Positions 7,968 through 16,757 of a stretch of 64,000 nucleotides of DNA are shown piece by piece; position 1 is the first letter of the stretch, and the number at the start of each line of letters is the position of its first letter. The position numbers and the translations under genes were made by a program. This DNA is from an uncultured Lachnospiraceae bacterium. Lineage in GTDB: Bacteria; Bacillota; Clostridia; Lachnospirales; Lachnospiraceae. Where the stretch lies: the NCBI GenBank assembly GCA_902779355.1, contig CACZBF010000005.1:114454-178453 (forward strand). The letters are read 5' to 3'. The notes under the pieces are model-generated. The model was not told where the DNA came from, ran no database searches, and saw only the letters and a program-made list of their open reading frames with translations.

Positions 7968-8894
7968 ATGATAAGGATCGACGAGTTTTTTTTGCAGGAA
8001 GAGGAACGGGAAGGGTTTTTGGTCGAGGCGATGATGAAACGTGCCTGGGCGACAGAACTTCTGGTACTTTCCGAGATTGACCGGATCTGTGAAAAGTACG
8101 GCATCTCTTATCAAGCGAATTACGGAACGTTGCTCGGTGCTGTGCGGCATCGGGGATTTGTGCCGTGGGATGATGATATCGATCTTTCCATGAAACGGGA
8201 AGACTTTATGAAATTTGTCAATCTTGCACCGCATGAGCTTCCGGAACCTATGAGGCTGCAAAGCATTGAGACAAAAAAGGATCACTTCGGAGCGGTGGCG
8301 GCGGTTGTGAACCGCACCACGGCAGATGTAGGGATCGACAAGGACGCGGAATATACAAAGCAGTTTTATGACTGCCCGTATGTAGTCGGCGTGGATATTT
8401 ACCCGTTGGATCATATCCCACGTGATCCGGATGAAGCCGGATTACAGAGAGTGCTCTATGAATCTGTCTATGATGCGGCATATCGCTTTGATGAATTACA
8501 GGAAACAGGTGCGCTCCCAGCAATTCTGAAAGAGTTGGAACGACTGACCGGAGAGTCTCTGCCGGAAGACGAGCATCTGCGCCATCGCCTCTGGGTGCTT
8601 TCGGAGCGGATCGCTATGCTTTACTCCGAAGAGGAAAGCGATCATCTGATTTGGATGCCGGATTGGATCTTTCAGTATGAAATCGATGTTCGTCGTCCGA
8701 AGACATGGTATGAAAAGACAGAAAGAGTTCCTTTTGAAATGACAACCATCCCAATCCCATGCGGATATCATGAGATTTTGACGTTGATTTACGGAGATTA
8801 TATGATGCCGGTTCAGGGAGGCGGAGCGCACGACTATCCGTTTTATGCAAAACAGGAGGAGGCGCGGCAGGAATTTTTTAGGAGGAGAGGATGA
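7968..8894 (+). CDS. LicD family phosphotransferase
   Basis: This is a 308-residue LicD-family protein, paralogous to the one at 2468. It carries the block GTLLGAVRHRGFVPWDDDIDL with its Asp cluster, then YDCPYVVGVDIYPLDHIP, also conserved in the other copy. LicD enzymes move a phosphorylated small group from a CDP-activated donor to a glycan. The key context is that its last 4 nt overlap the start of the fused nucleotidyltransferase/kinase gene, which recreates the licD-licC-licA logic of phosphocholine decoration. The start is ATG 7968, 3 nt after the previous stop, with an AAAGGATG-containing site. Confidence 0.85.
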   Translation: MIRIDEFFLQEEEREGFLVEAMMKRAWATELLVLSEIDRICEKYGISYQANYGTLLGAVRHRGFVPWDDDIDLSMKREDFMKFVNLAPHELPEPMRLQSIETKKDHFGAVAAVVNRTTADVGIDKDAEYTKQFYDCPYVVGVDIYPLDHIPRDPDEAGLQRVLYESVYDAAYRFDELQETGALPAILKELERLTGESLPEDEHLRHRLWVLSERIAMLYSEEESDHLIWMPDWIFQYEIDVRRPKTWYEKTERVPFEMTTIPIPCGYHEILTLIYGDYMMPVQGGGAHDYPFYAKQEEARQEFFRRRG

Positions 8895-10399
8895 AGTATA
8901 TCATTGTACAAGCAGGCGGAAAAGGAACGAGACTAAAACATCTGACAAGGAACAAGCCGAAAGCATTGGTGCCGGTAGAGAATCTGCCAATGCTGTTTCA
9001 TTTGTTCCGGAAATACCCGGATAAAAGGTTTGTTATCATTGCGGACTATCACCGCGAGGTGATGCGCCGCTATCTGGAAGTATTTGCTGACGTGAAATAC
9101 CAGGTGGTCGATGCACAGGGGACAGGAACCGCATCGGGTTTAAAACAGGCGTTGGAACTGATCCCGGAGGAAGAACCCTTTATGCTGGTGTGGTCAGACT
9201 TGATCCTGCCGAAAGACCTTTCTTTGCCGGATGAATATGCCAAAGACGATGGAAAGCCGACAGAAGATTATGTTGGCGTCTCGAAAACATTTCCATGCCG
9301 TTGGAAATATGAAGATCAGCAGTTTGCCGAAGAAGCGTCTACGGAATTCGGAGTGGCTGGTTTTTTCCTCTTCTCGGAAAAAGCGAAAGTTGCCGATGTT
9401 CCGGAAAGCGGAGAACTGGTTCGTTGGATGAGTGAGAAGGAGATGAAGTTTTCCGAGATCAGTCTTGCGGGAACAAGGGAATTCGGACTGATCGAAGAAT
9501 ATGAAAAACTGGAACAGCAGAAGACTAGGCCATTTAACAGGATCGAGATCAGTGGAGACCGTCTGACGAAATTTCCGGTAGATGCACAGGGAGAAGGTCT
9601 TGCGAAAAGAGAATGTGCATGGTATGAGAAAGCAGCTTCGTTAAATATTGAAGGTCTCCCGAAGATTTATGGAACATCCCCGCTTTCGATGGAGCTGATC
9701 CACGGAAAGAATATCTATGAGTGCCATCTGGAAAAGGCAGAGCGGACGGAGATCCTGAAAAAGCTGATCCATACACTGGAGGCGCTCCACCATGCGGAGA
9801 CGATCCCGGCAGACTCTTTCAGTATGAAAGAGGCGTATTATACAAAAACCATGAACAGGATCGATCGGATCAAGGATCTGGTACCGTTTGCAAAAGAGCG
9901 CGAGATCAAGATTAACGGACGCGTCTGCAGGAATGTGTTTTATCACCGGGATAAGCTTGAAAAGAAACTGGAAGCACTGAAAAGTGATCGGTTTGCATTC
10001 ATACATGGAGACTGTACCTTTTCCAATCTGATGTTACGTGAGGATCTGTCCCCTGTATTGATAGATCCGAGGGGATATTTTGGCTTTACGGAGCTTTACG
10101 GAGATGTACGCTACGATTGGGCGAAGCTCTACTATTCTTTAGTCGGCAATTATGATCGTTTTAATCTGAAGGACTTTTCTTTGGAAATTGGCGAGGGGGA
10201 GATTTCTCTTTCCATCGTATCAAATGGCTGGGAGGATTTGGAAGATGCTTTCTTTGATCTGACCGGTGCTGATCGTTACGAGATCAAACTGCTCCATGCG
10301 GTGATCTGGTTGTCGCTCTCTACCTATGCCTGGCAGGATTATGACTCGGTTTGCGGAGCATTTTATAATGGCCTGTATTATTTGGAGGACGTGCTTTGA
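8891..10399 (+). CDS. Fused nucleotidyltransferase and APH/choline-kinase-like protein (LicC-LicA-like)
   Basis: This 502-residue protein joins two enzymes. Residues 1-230 form a sugar-nucleotide-type nucleotidyltransferase with VQAGGKGTRLKHLTRNKPKAL, the G-G-K-G-T-R signature and its lysine; residues about 235-502 form an APH/choline-kinase-like fold with FIHGDCTFSN (catalytic HGDxxxxN) and LIDPRG (the Mg-binding D-x-x-G). One chain could therefore phosphorylate a small alcohol and convert it to an NDP donor. Treponema species have a comparable LicC-LicA fusion. Immediate overlap with licD upstream supports choline or another amino alcohol, but no choline transporter is in the window, so a sugar or alditol substrate is equally possible. 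Confidence 0.75.
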   Translation: MKYIIVQAGGKGTRLKHLTRNKPKALVPVENLPMLFHLFRKYPDKRFVIIADYHREVMRRYLEVFADVKYQVVDAQGTGTASGLKQALELIPEEEPFMLVWSDLILPKDLSLPDEYAKDDGKPTEDYVGVSKTFPCRWKYEDQQFAEEASTEFGVAGFFLFSEKAKVADVPESGELVRWMSEKEMKFSEISLAGTREFGLIEEYEKLEQQKTRPFNRIEISGDRLTKFPVDAQGEGLAKRECAWYEKAASLNIEGLPKIYGTSPLSMELIHGKNIYECHLEKAERTEILKKLIHTLEALHHAETIPADSFSMKEAYYTKTMNRIDRIKDLVPFAKEREIKINGRVCRNVFYHRDKLEKKLEALKSDRFAFIHGDCTFSNLMLREDLSPVLIDPRGYFGFTELYGDVRYDWAKLYYSLVGNYDRFNLKDFSLEIGEGEISLSIVSNGWEDLEDAFFDLTGADRYEIKLLHAVIWLSLSTYAWQDYDSVCGAFYNGLYYLEDVL

Positions 10400-11361
10400 A
10401 TACAGAATGGACGAAGTTATATGAAGCACTTGCAGCAAAATACGAAATGGGGGAAAAACTGATCTCAATCCTCAAGGAGGAATGCGCAGAGACGACGGGG
10501 GTTGTTTTTTGCCCGGATCATCTTGGTGATACTTTTTGGGCGGGGACATATGCCGGTGAATATAAGAGGCAGCATGGATATGAGAGAGTACTGTATATTA
10601 CAAAAGCCGCTTACACGGAAATGCTGGATCTTTTCCCGGAAATCGATATGACGATGCCGATGGGAGAAAAGGAAACGGATGCGCTGAAGTTTTACTTCTA
10701 TCTGCGGCATCAGTACACGGATGGGAATATCCGACTGGGGAGCTTTCCTTATTTTGTGATGTTTCAGTTCCCGAAGGTCGCATTACAGCAGGAGATCAAT
10801 GAAAGCTATCAGGCTTCCGATCTGGCATGGGAAAAGATCCTGGAATTGTCTCCGAAAACGCCGAGGAATCAGATCAAAATCCCTGAAACAGCTTCGCTCC
10901 GTGAATGGAAAGAAAAGTATCAAAATGCAGTGCTGCTTGCGCCGGGCGCTTATTCGGAAGAGGCAGTACCGGTGCCGTTTTGGGAGAAATTGACGGCGCG
11001 TCTTCTTGACAGAGGCTTGGAGGTCTACGTCAACTATAACGGGCATGATTGTGATATCAGGATACCGGGTGCAGAGCCGCTTTCCAGCTCCGTTGTGGAT
11101 ATGATCCGGTTTGGCGAATGCTTCCGTGGTTTTGTGGGTCTCAGAAGTGGGATCTGCGATGCACTTGCCCAGACTTCGCTGCGAATGGCGGTGCTTTTTA
11201 CAATCGCTCCGTGGAAAGATACCATCGAGCTTCAGGAAGGAGAAGCAGGCCGGCATGATCTATGGCAGATGGGTAGGAAAGAGGGGATTTCCTGCTATGA
11301 ATACTTGCCGCAACAGGAAGAACTGCTGCTTGAACGAATCTGTGAGGATATTGAAATATGA
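10396..11361 (+). CDS. GT9-like glycosyltransferase, paralog 1
   Basis: This 321-residue protein resembles GT9 (heptosyltransferase-type) GT-B enzymes. VVFCPDHLGDTFWAGTYAGE occupies the place of the N-terminal GDxxxxTP-type loop, and the C-terminal half has FRGFVGLRSGICDALAQTS, a nucleotide-sugar binding element. It is one of four paralogs in the window (next at 11358, 15076 and minus-strand 16735), all sharing a central (V/N/T)NYNGxD-like stretch. Its start overlaps the previous stop by 4 nt. GT9 enzymes are unusual in Gram-positive genomes; the donor here may not be ADP-heptose. Confidence 0.65.
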   Translation: MNTEWTKLYEALAAKYEMGEKLISILKEECAETTGVVFCPDHLGDTFWAGTYAGEYKRQHGYERVLYITKAAYTEMLDLFPEIDMTMPMGEKETDALKFYFYLRHQYTDGNIRLGSFPYFVMFQFPKVALQQEINESYQASDLAWEKILELSPKTPRNQIKIPETASLREWKEKYQNAVLLAPGAYSEEAVPVPFWEKLTARLLDRGLEVYVNYNGHDCDIRIPGAEPLSSSVVDMIRFGECFRGFVGLRSGICDALAQTSLRMAVLFTIAPWKDTIELQEGEAGRHDLWQMGRKEGISCYEYLPQQEELLLERICEDIEI

Positions 11362-12323
11362 ATGACCGGTGGGATAACCTCCTTTTGACAATGAATGGTA
11401 TGTTCCAACAGGGTAAGCAGATCTATCAGGCACTGTTGAGGACAAGCGGGGAGAAAAAGGGGATACTGGTCTGTCCGGAACACATTGGAGATACGGTTCT
11501 GATCGCTTCGTTGGCAGAAGAGTATAAACGCTCCAACCACCTGGATTTTCTGATCATGGTTTCCTATACCGTTCCACAGGAGTTGCTTCAATTTTTCCCA
11601 GGTGTGGACAGCGCATTACAGATGGAAAAACAGAGCATGAAAGCGCTGGAATTCTATATGCTCGTTTCCGAAAAGTACTATGAAAATGGAATCCGCTATG
11701 CATTTCACAAGAGATGGGCAGAGCTGCATACATCGGGGATCGTATATAACTTTTTCTCGGATTCGGAGAAAACATTGATCGGCACGATACAAGGGATGTT
11801 GTCTCTCGGACCGGATCATCGGATGCATCGGATGGAAAGACTCCCGGAGCCTTCTGAAGAGGAACGCGAGAAATATCAAAACGCTGTGCTGCTGATGCCG
11901 GGAACCTATACGGAAAAAGCGCTCTCGGCTTCATTCTGGGAAAGGTTGGCCGGCCGACTCACAAACGCCGGCTATGAGGTATATAATAACTATAATGGTA
12001 ATGATTGTGAGATGCTGATCGAAGGGACGGTCCCGCTCTCGACTTCCTTAGTGGATATTTCCAGACTGGCATGCTGCTTTCACGGATTCGTGGGGATCCG
12101 AAGCGGTATTTGTGATCTCCTCACGTTTGCAGGTGCCAGAAAACTTCTGATGATCTATCACGGAGAGAATGAGAACTATCACATCGAGACAATGGAGGGA
12201 GATCTCTTCCGTAACTGGATGGGAAATGTGAAGGACAATCCGAATCTTCATATCGTGGAGGGGAAAGAGAAACTCATGGAAGCGATCGTTGAGGAAGAAT
12301 TCGGATTTGGGCCAAAGCCATGA
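11358..12323 (+). CDS. GT9-like glycosyltransferase, paralog 2
   Basis: This 321-residue protein has the same architecture as its upstream neighbour: ILVCPEHIGDTVLIASLAEEYK near residue 30, a central VYNNYNGNDCE, and FHGFVGIRSGICDLLTF in the C-terminal half. Both neighbours overlap by 4 nt, so the pair is co-translated. The identity is moderate rather than near-perfect by eye, so the duplication is old and the two copies have probably acquired different acceptors or linkages. No transmembrane helix is visible; it should act on the cytoplasmic side. Confidence 0.65.
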   Translation: MNDRWDNLLLTMNGMFQQGKQIYQALLRTSGEKKGILVCPEHIGDTVLIASLAEEYKRSNHLDFLIMVSYTVPQELLQFFPGVDSALQMEKQSMKALEFYMLVSEKYYENGIRYAFHKRWAELHTSGIVYNFFSDSEKTLIGTIQGMLSLGPDHRMHRMERLPEPSEEEREKYQNAVLLMPGTYTEKALSASFWERLAGRLTNAGYEVYNNYNGNDCEMLIEGTVPLSTSLVDISRLACCFHGFVGIRSGICDLLTFAGARKLLMIYHGENENYHIETMEGDLFRNWMGNVKDNPNLHIVEGKEKLMEAIVEEEFGFGPKP

Positions 12324-13771
12324 ATAAAGAGAGTAACTCCAGAGAAAGAACGATCGACCTGCTTGTCGGGAGCGCTTTCTTCGGAGGCGTAGAAAGCGTC
12401 ATCCAAAGAACAGTACCTTTTTTACGGGAAAGAGGTTTTTCGGTTCGGATCATACAGATGATATGGCGCGGGGTGGATTGGGCGCCATCGGAAGCAGAGT
12501 TCCATTGCATCTGTATGGATGAAAAGGAGATCGGATATGATCTTTTTCTGAATGGATATAAAGACTATCTGCAGAAAGAAGGAAGCCCAGATTTGATGGT
12601 TGCGGTAAGCTGGCCGCTTCTTTGTCAGATGGCGCGACAAGCAGTTATCGACCTTGCTCTTTCATGCCCAATCGCTTCTTGGCTACATTCCACACTCGGG
12701 GTGGATCCGCTGTCTTCTTTGGAGAAGGAGATTAATGAGTTACGCTATGCAAATTTTCATCTGGCGGTAAACCGTTCGCTGACGGAGGTTCTGCTAAGGG
12801 GGATTCCGGATGCAGAGGTCTATCAGGTAAGAAATCCGCTGGATGAGCATGTGCCGGAAACGGATACGGGTAATCCAGATAGTTGCGAGCAAACTCTGGT
12901 CTATATCGGACGATTTTCTGAGGAAAAGAATCTGCCCCTTTTATTGCAGGTAATCGCGGCATTGAAGCCGCGTTGGAGATGTAAATTCATCGGTTCCGGG
13001 ATGGAAGAGGAACTCCGGACATGGTGTGAGAGACTGGATATCAGGGAGTGCGTTGAAATACATGGATGGTGTGATGACCCGTGGAAGGAAGCAAAGGGAG
13101 CCTTCGCACTCGTGATCTCATCCGACCAGGAGACAGGGCCTCTCGTGATGATGGAAGCACTTTCTCGGGGATTGCCGGTTATCTCAACACCGGTAGGAGA
13201 GGTTTTGGAACTGATCCAACCCGGGAAGAACGGATTCGTATATCCGAAAGGCAATCCGGCGGAACTAGCCAAATTGCTCCTAATGCTGGAAAAAGGGATC
13301 TTACAACGACCGGATCCCAAGGATTGCATAGCATCCGTCCGCTTTTACCAAAATCAGATCCCGCTGAGAGATTTTGCGGGTAAGATTGAATCCAGACTGT
13401 CGGGGATCGGTATGGCAGAACGAGTGGCGGACGGGAATCCCTGTCGATTCTTTATGGATGAATGGGGAGAAGGAAAGCAAACAGCAGCACACTCTCTTGT
13501 TGTGATCTTCAGGAATATTGAGGATTGTATCGGAAAGGTACAGTCGGAGTTGCAAAAGCTACAGGATATAGATGAAATGGTATTTGTAGACAATGCCTCA
13601 ACGGATGCTACCATTCAGGTATTATCAGGAATTGCATCTTCCATGTCTGCGTCTGCTTTATTGGTTGGGCTGGAGCATGAATTGGATCCACTTGCCGCCC
13701 AAACGATCGGGCTTGCTTATGCCTCAGGGGAAAACGTTGATTTCTTGTATTATGATGGAGAAAAAGCGTAG
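12320..13771 (+). CDS. GT4 glycosyltransferase with a truncated GT2-like C-terminal extension
   Basis: This is a 483-residue protein. Residues 1-370 are a GT4 enzyme with GGVESVIQRTVPFLRERGF (N-terminal Rossmann), YIGRFSEEKNLPLLL (start of the second Rossmann) and a late SSDQETGPLVMMEALSRG, the usual E-x7-E region. About 95 residues remain: SLVVIFRNIEDCI and MVFVDNASTDATI are the start of a GT2 domain, which then stops near FLYYDGEKA before a normal catalytic core. It is either a degenerated GT2 remnant or a docking extension. Overlap of 4 nt with the upstream gene indicates the same operon. Confidence 0.7.
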   Translation: MNKESNSRERTIDLLVGSAFFGGVESVIQRTVPFLRERGFSVRIIQMIWRGVDWAPSEAEFHCICMDEKEIGYDLFLNGYKDYLQKEGSPDLMVAVSWPLLCQMARQAVIDLALSCPIASWLHSTLGVDPLSSLEKEINELRYANFHLAVNRSLTEVLLRGIPDAEVYQVRNPLDEHVPETDTGNPDSCEQTLVYIGRFSEEKNLPLLLQVIAALKPRWRCKFIGSGMEEELRTWCERLDIRECVEIHGWCDDPWKEAKGAFALVISSDQETGPLVMMEALSRGLPVISTPVGEVLELIQPGKNGFVYPKGNPAELAKLLLMLEKGILQRPDPKDCIASVRFYQNQIPLRDFAGKIESRLSGIGMAERVADGNPCRFFMDEWGEGKQTAAHSLVVIFRNIEDCIGKVQSELQKLQDIDEMVFVDNASTDATIQVLSGIASSMSASALLVGLEHELDPLAAQTIGLAYASGENVDFLYYDGEKA

Positions 13772-13775
13772 TAAG

Positions 13776-14147
13776 ATGAAACAGCAAATGAAGATGTCGA
13801 CACTATCGAAAACCTGGGTCTTTGACCTAGACGGGACGCTTTTGAAACATAACGGTTATAAGATTGACGGAAAGGACACACTTCTGCCGGGCGCAAAAGA
13901 GTATCTGGACGCGCTTCCGGAAGGGGATGTGGTATTGATCTTGACCTCCCGGACAGAAGAATATCGGGAGGAGACGCTTTTGTTTCTAAAAGAAAACGGG
14001 ATCCGTTATGATGAAATCCTGTTTAACATTCCCTATGGGGAACGGATCGTGGTCAATGATAAAAAGCCATCGGGATTGGCTACTGCGGTTGCTTTCAATC
14101 TGGGACGGGATCAATTTGAATTGCCGGAGATTGTGAGGGAAGGATAA
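13776..14147 (+). CDS. HAD-superfamily phosphatase
   Basis: This is a small HAD hydrolase of 123 residues with no cap domain. Motif I is VFDLDGTLL (nucleophile and acid Asp), motif II is ILTSRTEEY, and the third region is ERIVVNDKKPSG, giving the Lys and Asp of motifs III/IV. Size and motif style match capsule/LPS phosphatases of the BcbF/GmhB type, which remove a phosphate from a sugar bisphosphate or phosphorylated intermediate. I set the start at ATG 13776, 5 nt after the preceding stop; ATG 13752, 13788 and 13794 are alternatives. Its position among GT9-like genes is used in the precursor-pathway idea below. Confidence 0.7.
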   Translation: MKQQMKMSTLSKTWVFDLDGTLLKHNGYKIDGKDTLLPGAKEYLDALPEGDVVLILTSRTEEYREETLLFLKENGIRYDEILFNIPYGERIVVNDKKPSGLATAVAFNLGRDQFELPEIVREG

Positions 14148-14157
14148 GGAAGAAAAC

Positions 14158-14925
14158 ATGAACTATTACTACTTAAAGGTTAATCAAAATCAGCCGTTTA
14201 CCTACCGAAATCTACAGAATTGGATCAACGTGATTGCAGGACTTGAACAAGCGAAGATCATTGTGATCAACGATAAACCGGAAATAGCGGAAAATATCAT
14301 GAACAACTGCAGGCTGGTACCGGGGATAGAGTTTATATCCAGCGAAAGGGATGAGAAAGAGCTTCAAGATCTTTGTGCGGAGATTACGGATGAGAGATGG
14401 AGAAATGCAGGATATGCGCATTTGACCACTTTCTGGCATGCTTCGCATCAAGAGGATTGTGAGGCTTTTTGGAATATTGATGCCGATGACACCTATCTTT
14501 GTTTATCGGAGGATCGGACAAGGGAGGCGCTTGTAGCGGTTGAAAGAAATGCAAAACAGGAAGGGATTCTTGTATACTCCCTTGATATGCATACATCTAG
14601 AGGTAAGGGCGAGCCATGGAGTTTTGGGATCACTTTTACGGATAATCATTTGGACTGGATCAGCTTTATGAAAGAAGAGGCATCCCATCCATTGTGGGAG
14701 AAGGCTAGAAGAGTTGAATCAGATTTGCTACATCTCTTGAACATAGACATGTTTTTTACGTATATTCTGAAAAAACACTATGGAGAGGGAAAGAAGCGGG
14801 TTATTGGTACGTTTTATTTTGATCATGCATGGTTTTTGCACTATTCTATTGATTTTCTTGGACTGGCTTTTTTCTCGGGACTTTATCAGTGGAGAAACGG
14901 ACGCATTTATACACCGCTTTTTTAG
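14158..14925 (+). CDS. Unassigned GT-A-like domain, 5' part of an amber-split gene
   Basis: This encodes 255 residues before TAG 14923-14925. The sequence has an Asp-rich WNIDADDTYL, which looks like a GT-A DxD metal site, preceded by KIIVINDKPEIAENIM. I do not recognise the family. The frame continues open after TAG straight into the GT9-like protein, with 50 sense codons from 14926 to 15075 and no new ribosome binding site. This half and the 15076 half are therefore best read as a single 669-codon gene broken by one nonsense codon. The starting ATG follows AAGGAAGAAAAC. If read through, it would be a GT-A plus GT9-like bifunctional transferase. Confidence 0.55.
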   Translation: MNYYYLKVNQNQPFTYRNLQNWINVIAGLEQAKIIVINDKPEIAENIMNNCRLVPGIEFISSERDEKELQDLCAEITDERWRNAGYAHLTTFWHASHQEDCEAFWNIDADDTYLCLSEDRTREALVAVERNAKQEGILVYSLDMHTSRGKGEPWSFGITFTDNHLDWISFMKEEASHPLWEKARRVESDLLHLLNIDMFFTYILKKHYGEGKKRVIGTFYFDHAWFLHYSIDFLGLAFFSGLYQWRNGRIYTPLF

Positions 14926-15075
14926 GATCTTCTGAAAGCCGGGAAATTTCAGGAAGGTCAGGTAATTCCGGAGAATGTCGACAAGATAGATCTTTCAATC
15001 ACAGAGGATGAAAGCCTATGGGGACTGCAAAAATATATCTTTTTTGGACCATTAAATGACGGAAACAGGGCGTTA

Positions 15076-16167
15076 GTGGATGAACTTCCTTTTCATGAGA
15101 CAGAACAATGGGGGCTGCTGAACCAACTGCTTGGATACCACTGCCTTGAGAACAAGCAGCACGAGGATGAAAAACCAGATGCGTGGCGTGGGATGCTGTC
15201 GTCTCTGAGGAATCTATATTCGGATGGAGAAGAGATTTATGAAATGTTGAAAAAAAGTCGTCCTGACAGGTCGGAAATCATTGTTTGTCCAGGACATATG
15301 GGAGATACGCTTTTGATCGCATCTCTTGCAAAGGCATACAAGGAACGACACGGGAATCCACAGCTGATCTTTGTTTCCGCATCGTTGCCGAAGGAAATAT
15401 TGAATTGTTATTCATCGGTTGGTGCGGTTTTGATGTTGGATAAAGCAGAAATGGAAAGTCTTCGTTTTTTTATCATGATCAGAAAACTTTGGAATCAGAA
15501 TGGGATACGATATGCTCATTTTCGGGATGAGGTGGTATTGAATTATCCTCATGTAAGTACTAAAAATGTAATGAATTATCAGGAGCATTCACTCCGTGAA
15601 AACCGGATGAACATGCTGGATTTAAAAATAGACTCCGTATTTGAACCTCTTCTTGTACAAGCGCCCGCCAACAGGGAAGAACTGAGGAAAAAGTATGGAC
15701 ATGCCGTTCTATTTATGCCGGTGTCTTATTCCACTGAGCTAATTCCGGAAGGCTTTTGGGAGAATCTCGCTGAATCCGTGCGAGCAAGGGGATTTGATGT
15801 TTATACCAATTATAATGGCGAGGAAAAAGAGAGTGTGATACCGGGAACGCTTCCCTTCCAAAGCAGCTTTTATGAGATGGCGCAGATGGCAGACGTCTTT
15901 TCGCTTTTTGTAGGAGTCAGGAGTGGTCTGTGCGATCTGATTTCATTGACCGGGAAAGGGCGGCTTGTGATCCTTTATCATGAGAATATTTGTGGAAAGA
16001 GCAATAATCTGGCGATTGCGGAAAGGGACATAAAAGAGAGCAACATCTATGATCTCGGAAGAAAAGAAGGAATTGAGTGCTTTCGTTATTCTACCAACGG
16101 AGAAGAAAACGTGATCAATGAAATCTGTAAACTTCTTGGCGGAGATAAAGGAGGAAGAGAAATATGA
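15076..16167 (+). CDS. GT9-like glycosyltransferase, paralog 3, 3' part of an amber-split gene
   Basis: This is the 363-residue C-terminal part, beginning at GTG 15076 if translated separately. It has IIVCPGHMGDTLLIASLAKAY, VYTNYNGEEKES and FVGVRSGLCDLISLTG, the three landmarks shared with the GT9-like paralogs at 10396 and 11358. The stretch 14926-15075 (DLLKAGKFQ... GNRAL) continues in the same frame without a stop, which shows a common ancestor frame. No strong ribosome site precedes the GTG, so separate translation would be poor. It overlaps the SIS gene by 4 nt. Activity depends on readthrough, reinitiation or the amber being a real mutation. Confidence 0.6.
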   Translation: MDELPFHETEQWGLLNQLLGYHCLENKQHEDEKPDAWRGMLSSLRNLYSDGEEIYEMLKKSRPDRSEIIVCPGHMGDTLLIASLAKAYKERHGNPQLIFVSASLPKEILNCYSSVGAVLMLDKAEMESLRFFIMIRKLWNQNGIRYAHFRDEVVLNYPHVSTKNVMNYQEHSLRENRMNMLDLKIDSVFEPLLVQAPANREELRKKYGHAVLFMPVSYSTELIPEGFWENLAESVRARGFDVYTNYNGEEKESVIPGTLPFQSSFYEMAQMADVFSLFVGVRSGLCDLISLTGKGRLVILYHENICGKSNNLAIAERDIKESNIYDLGRKEGIECFRYSTNGEENVINEICKLLGGDKGGREI

Positions 16168-16757
16168 TCAACTACTTTGAGAAACAGCTGGAAGAAATTG
16201 ACCATTCGATCCATTCTATTGATGAGGCACAATTTCGTGAATGGGTGAGACAAGGAACAGAAACCCTAAAAAAAGGGCACAAGATCATTGTTTCCGGCTT
16301 GGGGAAGAATGTTCCGATTTGCGATAAGTTTGTGGGATCTATGATTTCTTTGGGGTTGGAAGCATATTTCCTTCATACGAATTCGGCGGTTCACGGAGAT
16401 ATGGGAATCGTGAAAGATGGAGATATGGTGATCATCCTGACCAAAAGTGGAGAAACGGCAGAGTCCATCTATCTTGCCAGATTGTTGAAAGAACGGAATG
16501 TAAATATGTGGCTGCTTACGTTCCGAAAGGAAAGTACATTGACAAAAGAGATCCCAAACAGTATTGTACTGGATCTCACACATGAAGGGGATCTCTGGAA
16601 TATTATGCCGAACAACTCTACAACGATCAATCTGATCGTTCTACAGGGTCTGGCCATGCAGATCGCCAAGGAGAGCGGGCTGACTCTGCCTGATTTCAAG
16701 AGAAATCACCCGGGTGGATTTATCGGAGAGCAGCTTAAGAAAGGAGGTAATTCATGA
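16164..16757 (+). CDS. SIS-domain sugar-phosphate isomerase (KpsF/GutQ-like)
   Basis: This is a 197-residue SIS-domain protein: VSGLGKNVPICDKFVGSM, then ILTKSGETAES (sugar-phosphate binding Ser/Thr cluster) and the ending NHPGGFIGEQLKK, a hallmark of D-arabinose-5-phosphate isomerase-like proteins. The CBS pair of KdsD/KpsF is absent, as in short relatives, so it is about 100 residues shorter than the full enzyme. It would interconvert a ketose and aldose phosphate as a first step towards an activated sugar. Its last 23 nt overlap convergently with the minus-strand GT9-like gene. Confidence 0.75.
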   Translation: MINYFEKQLEEIDHSIHSIDEAQFREWVRQGTETLKKGHKIIVSGLGKNVPICDKFVGSMISLGLEAYFLHTNSAVHGDMGIVKDGDMVIILTKSGETAESIYLARLLKERNVNMWLLTFRKESTLTKEIPNSIVLDLTHEGDLWNIMPNNSTTINLIVLQGLAMQIAKESGLTLPDFKRNHPGGFIGEQLKKGGNS

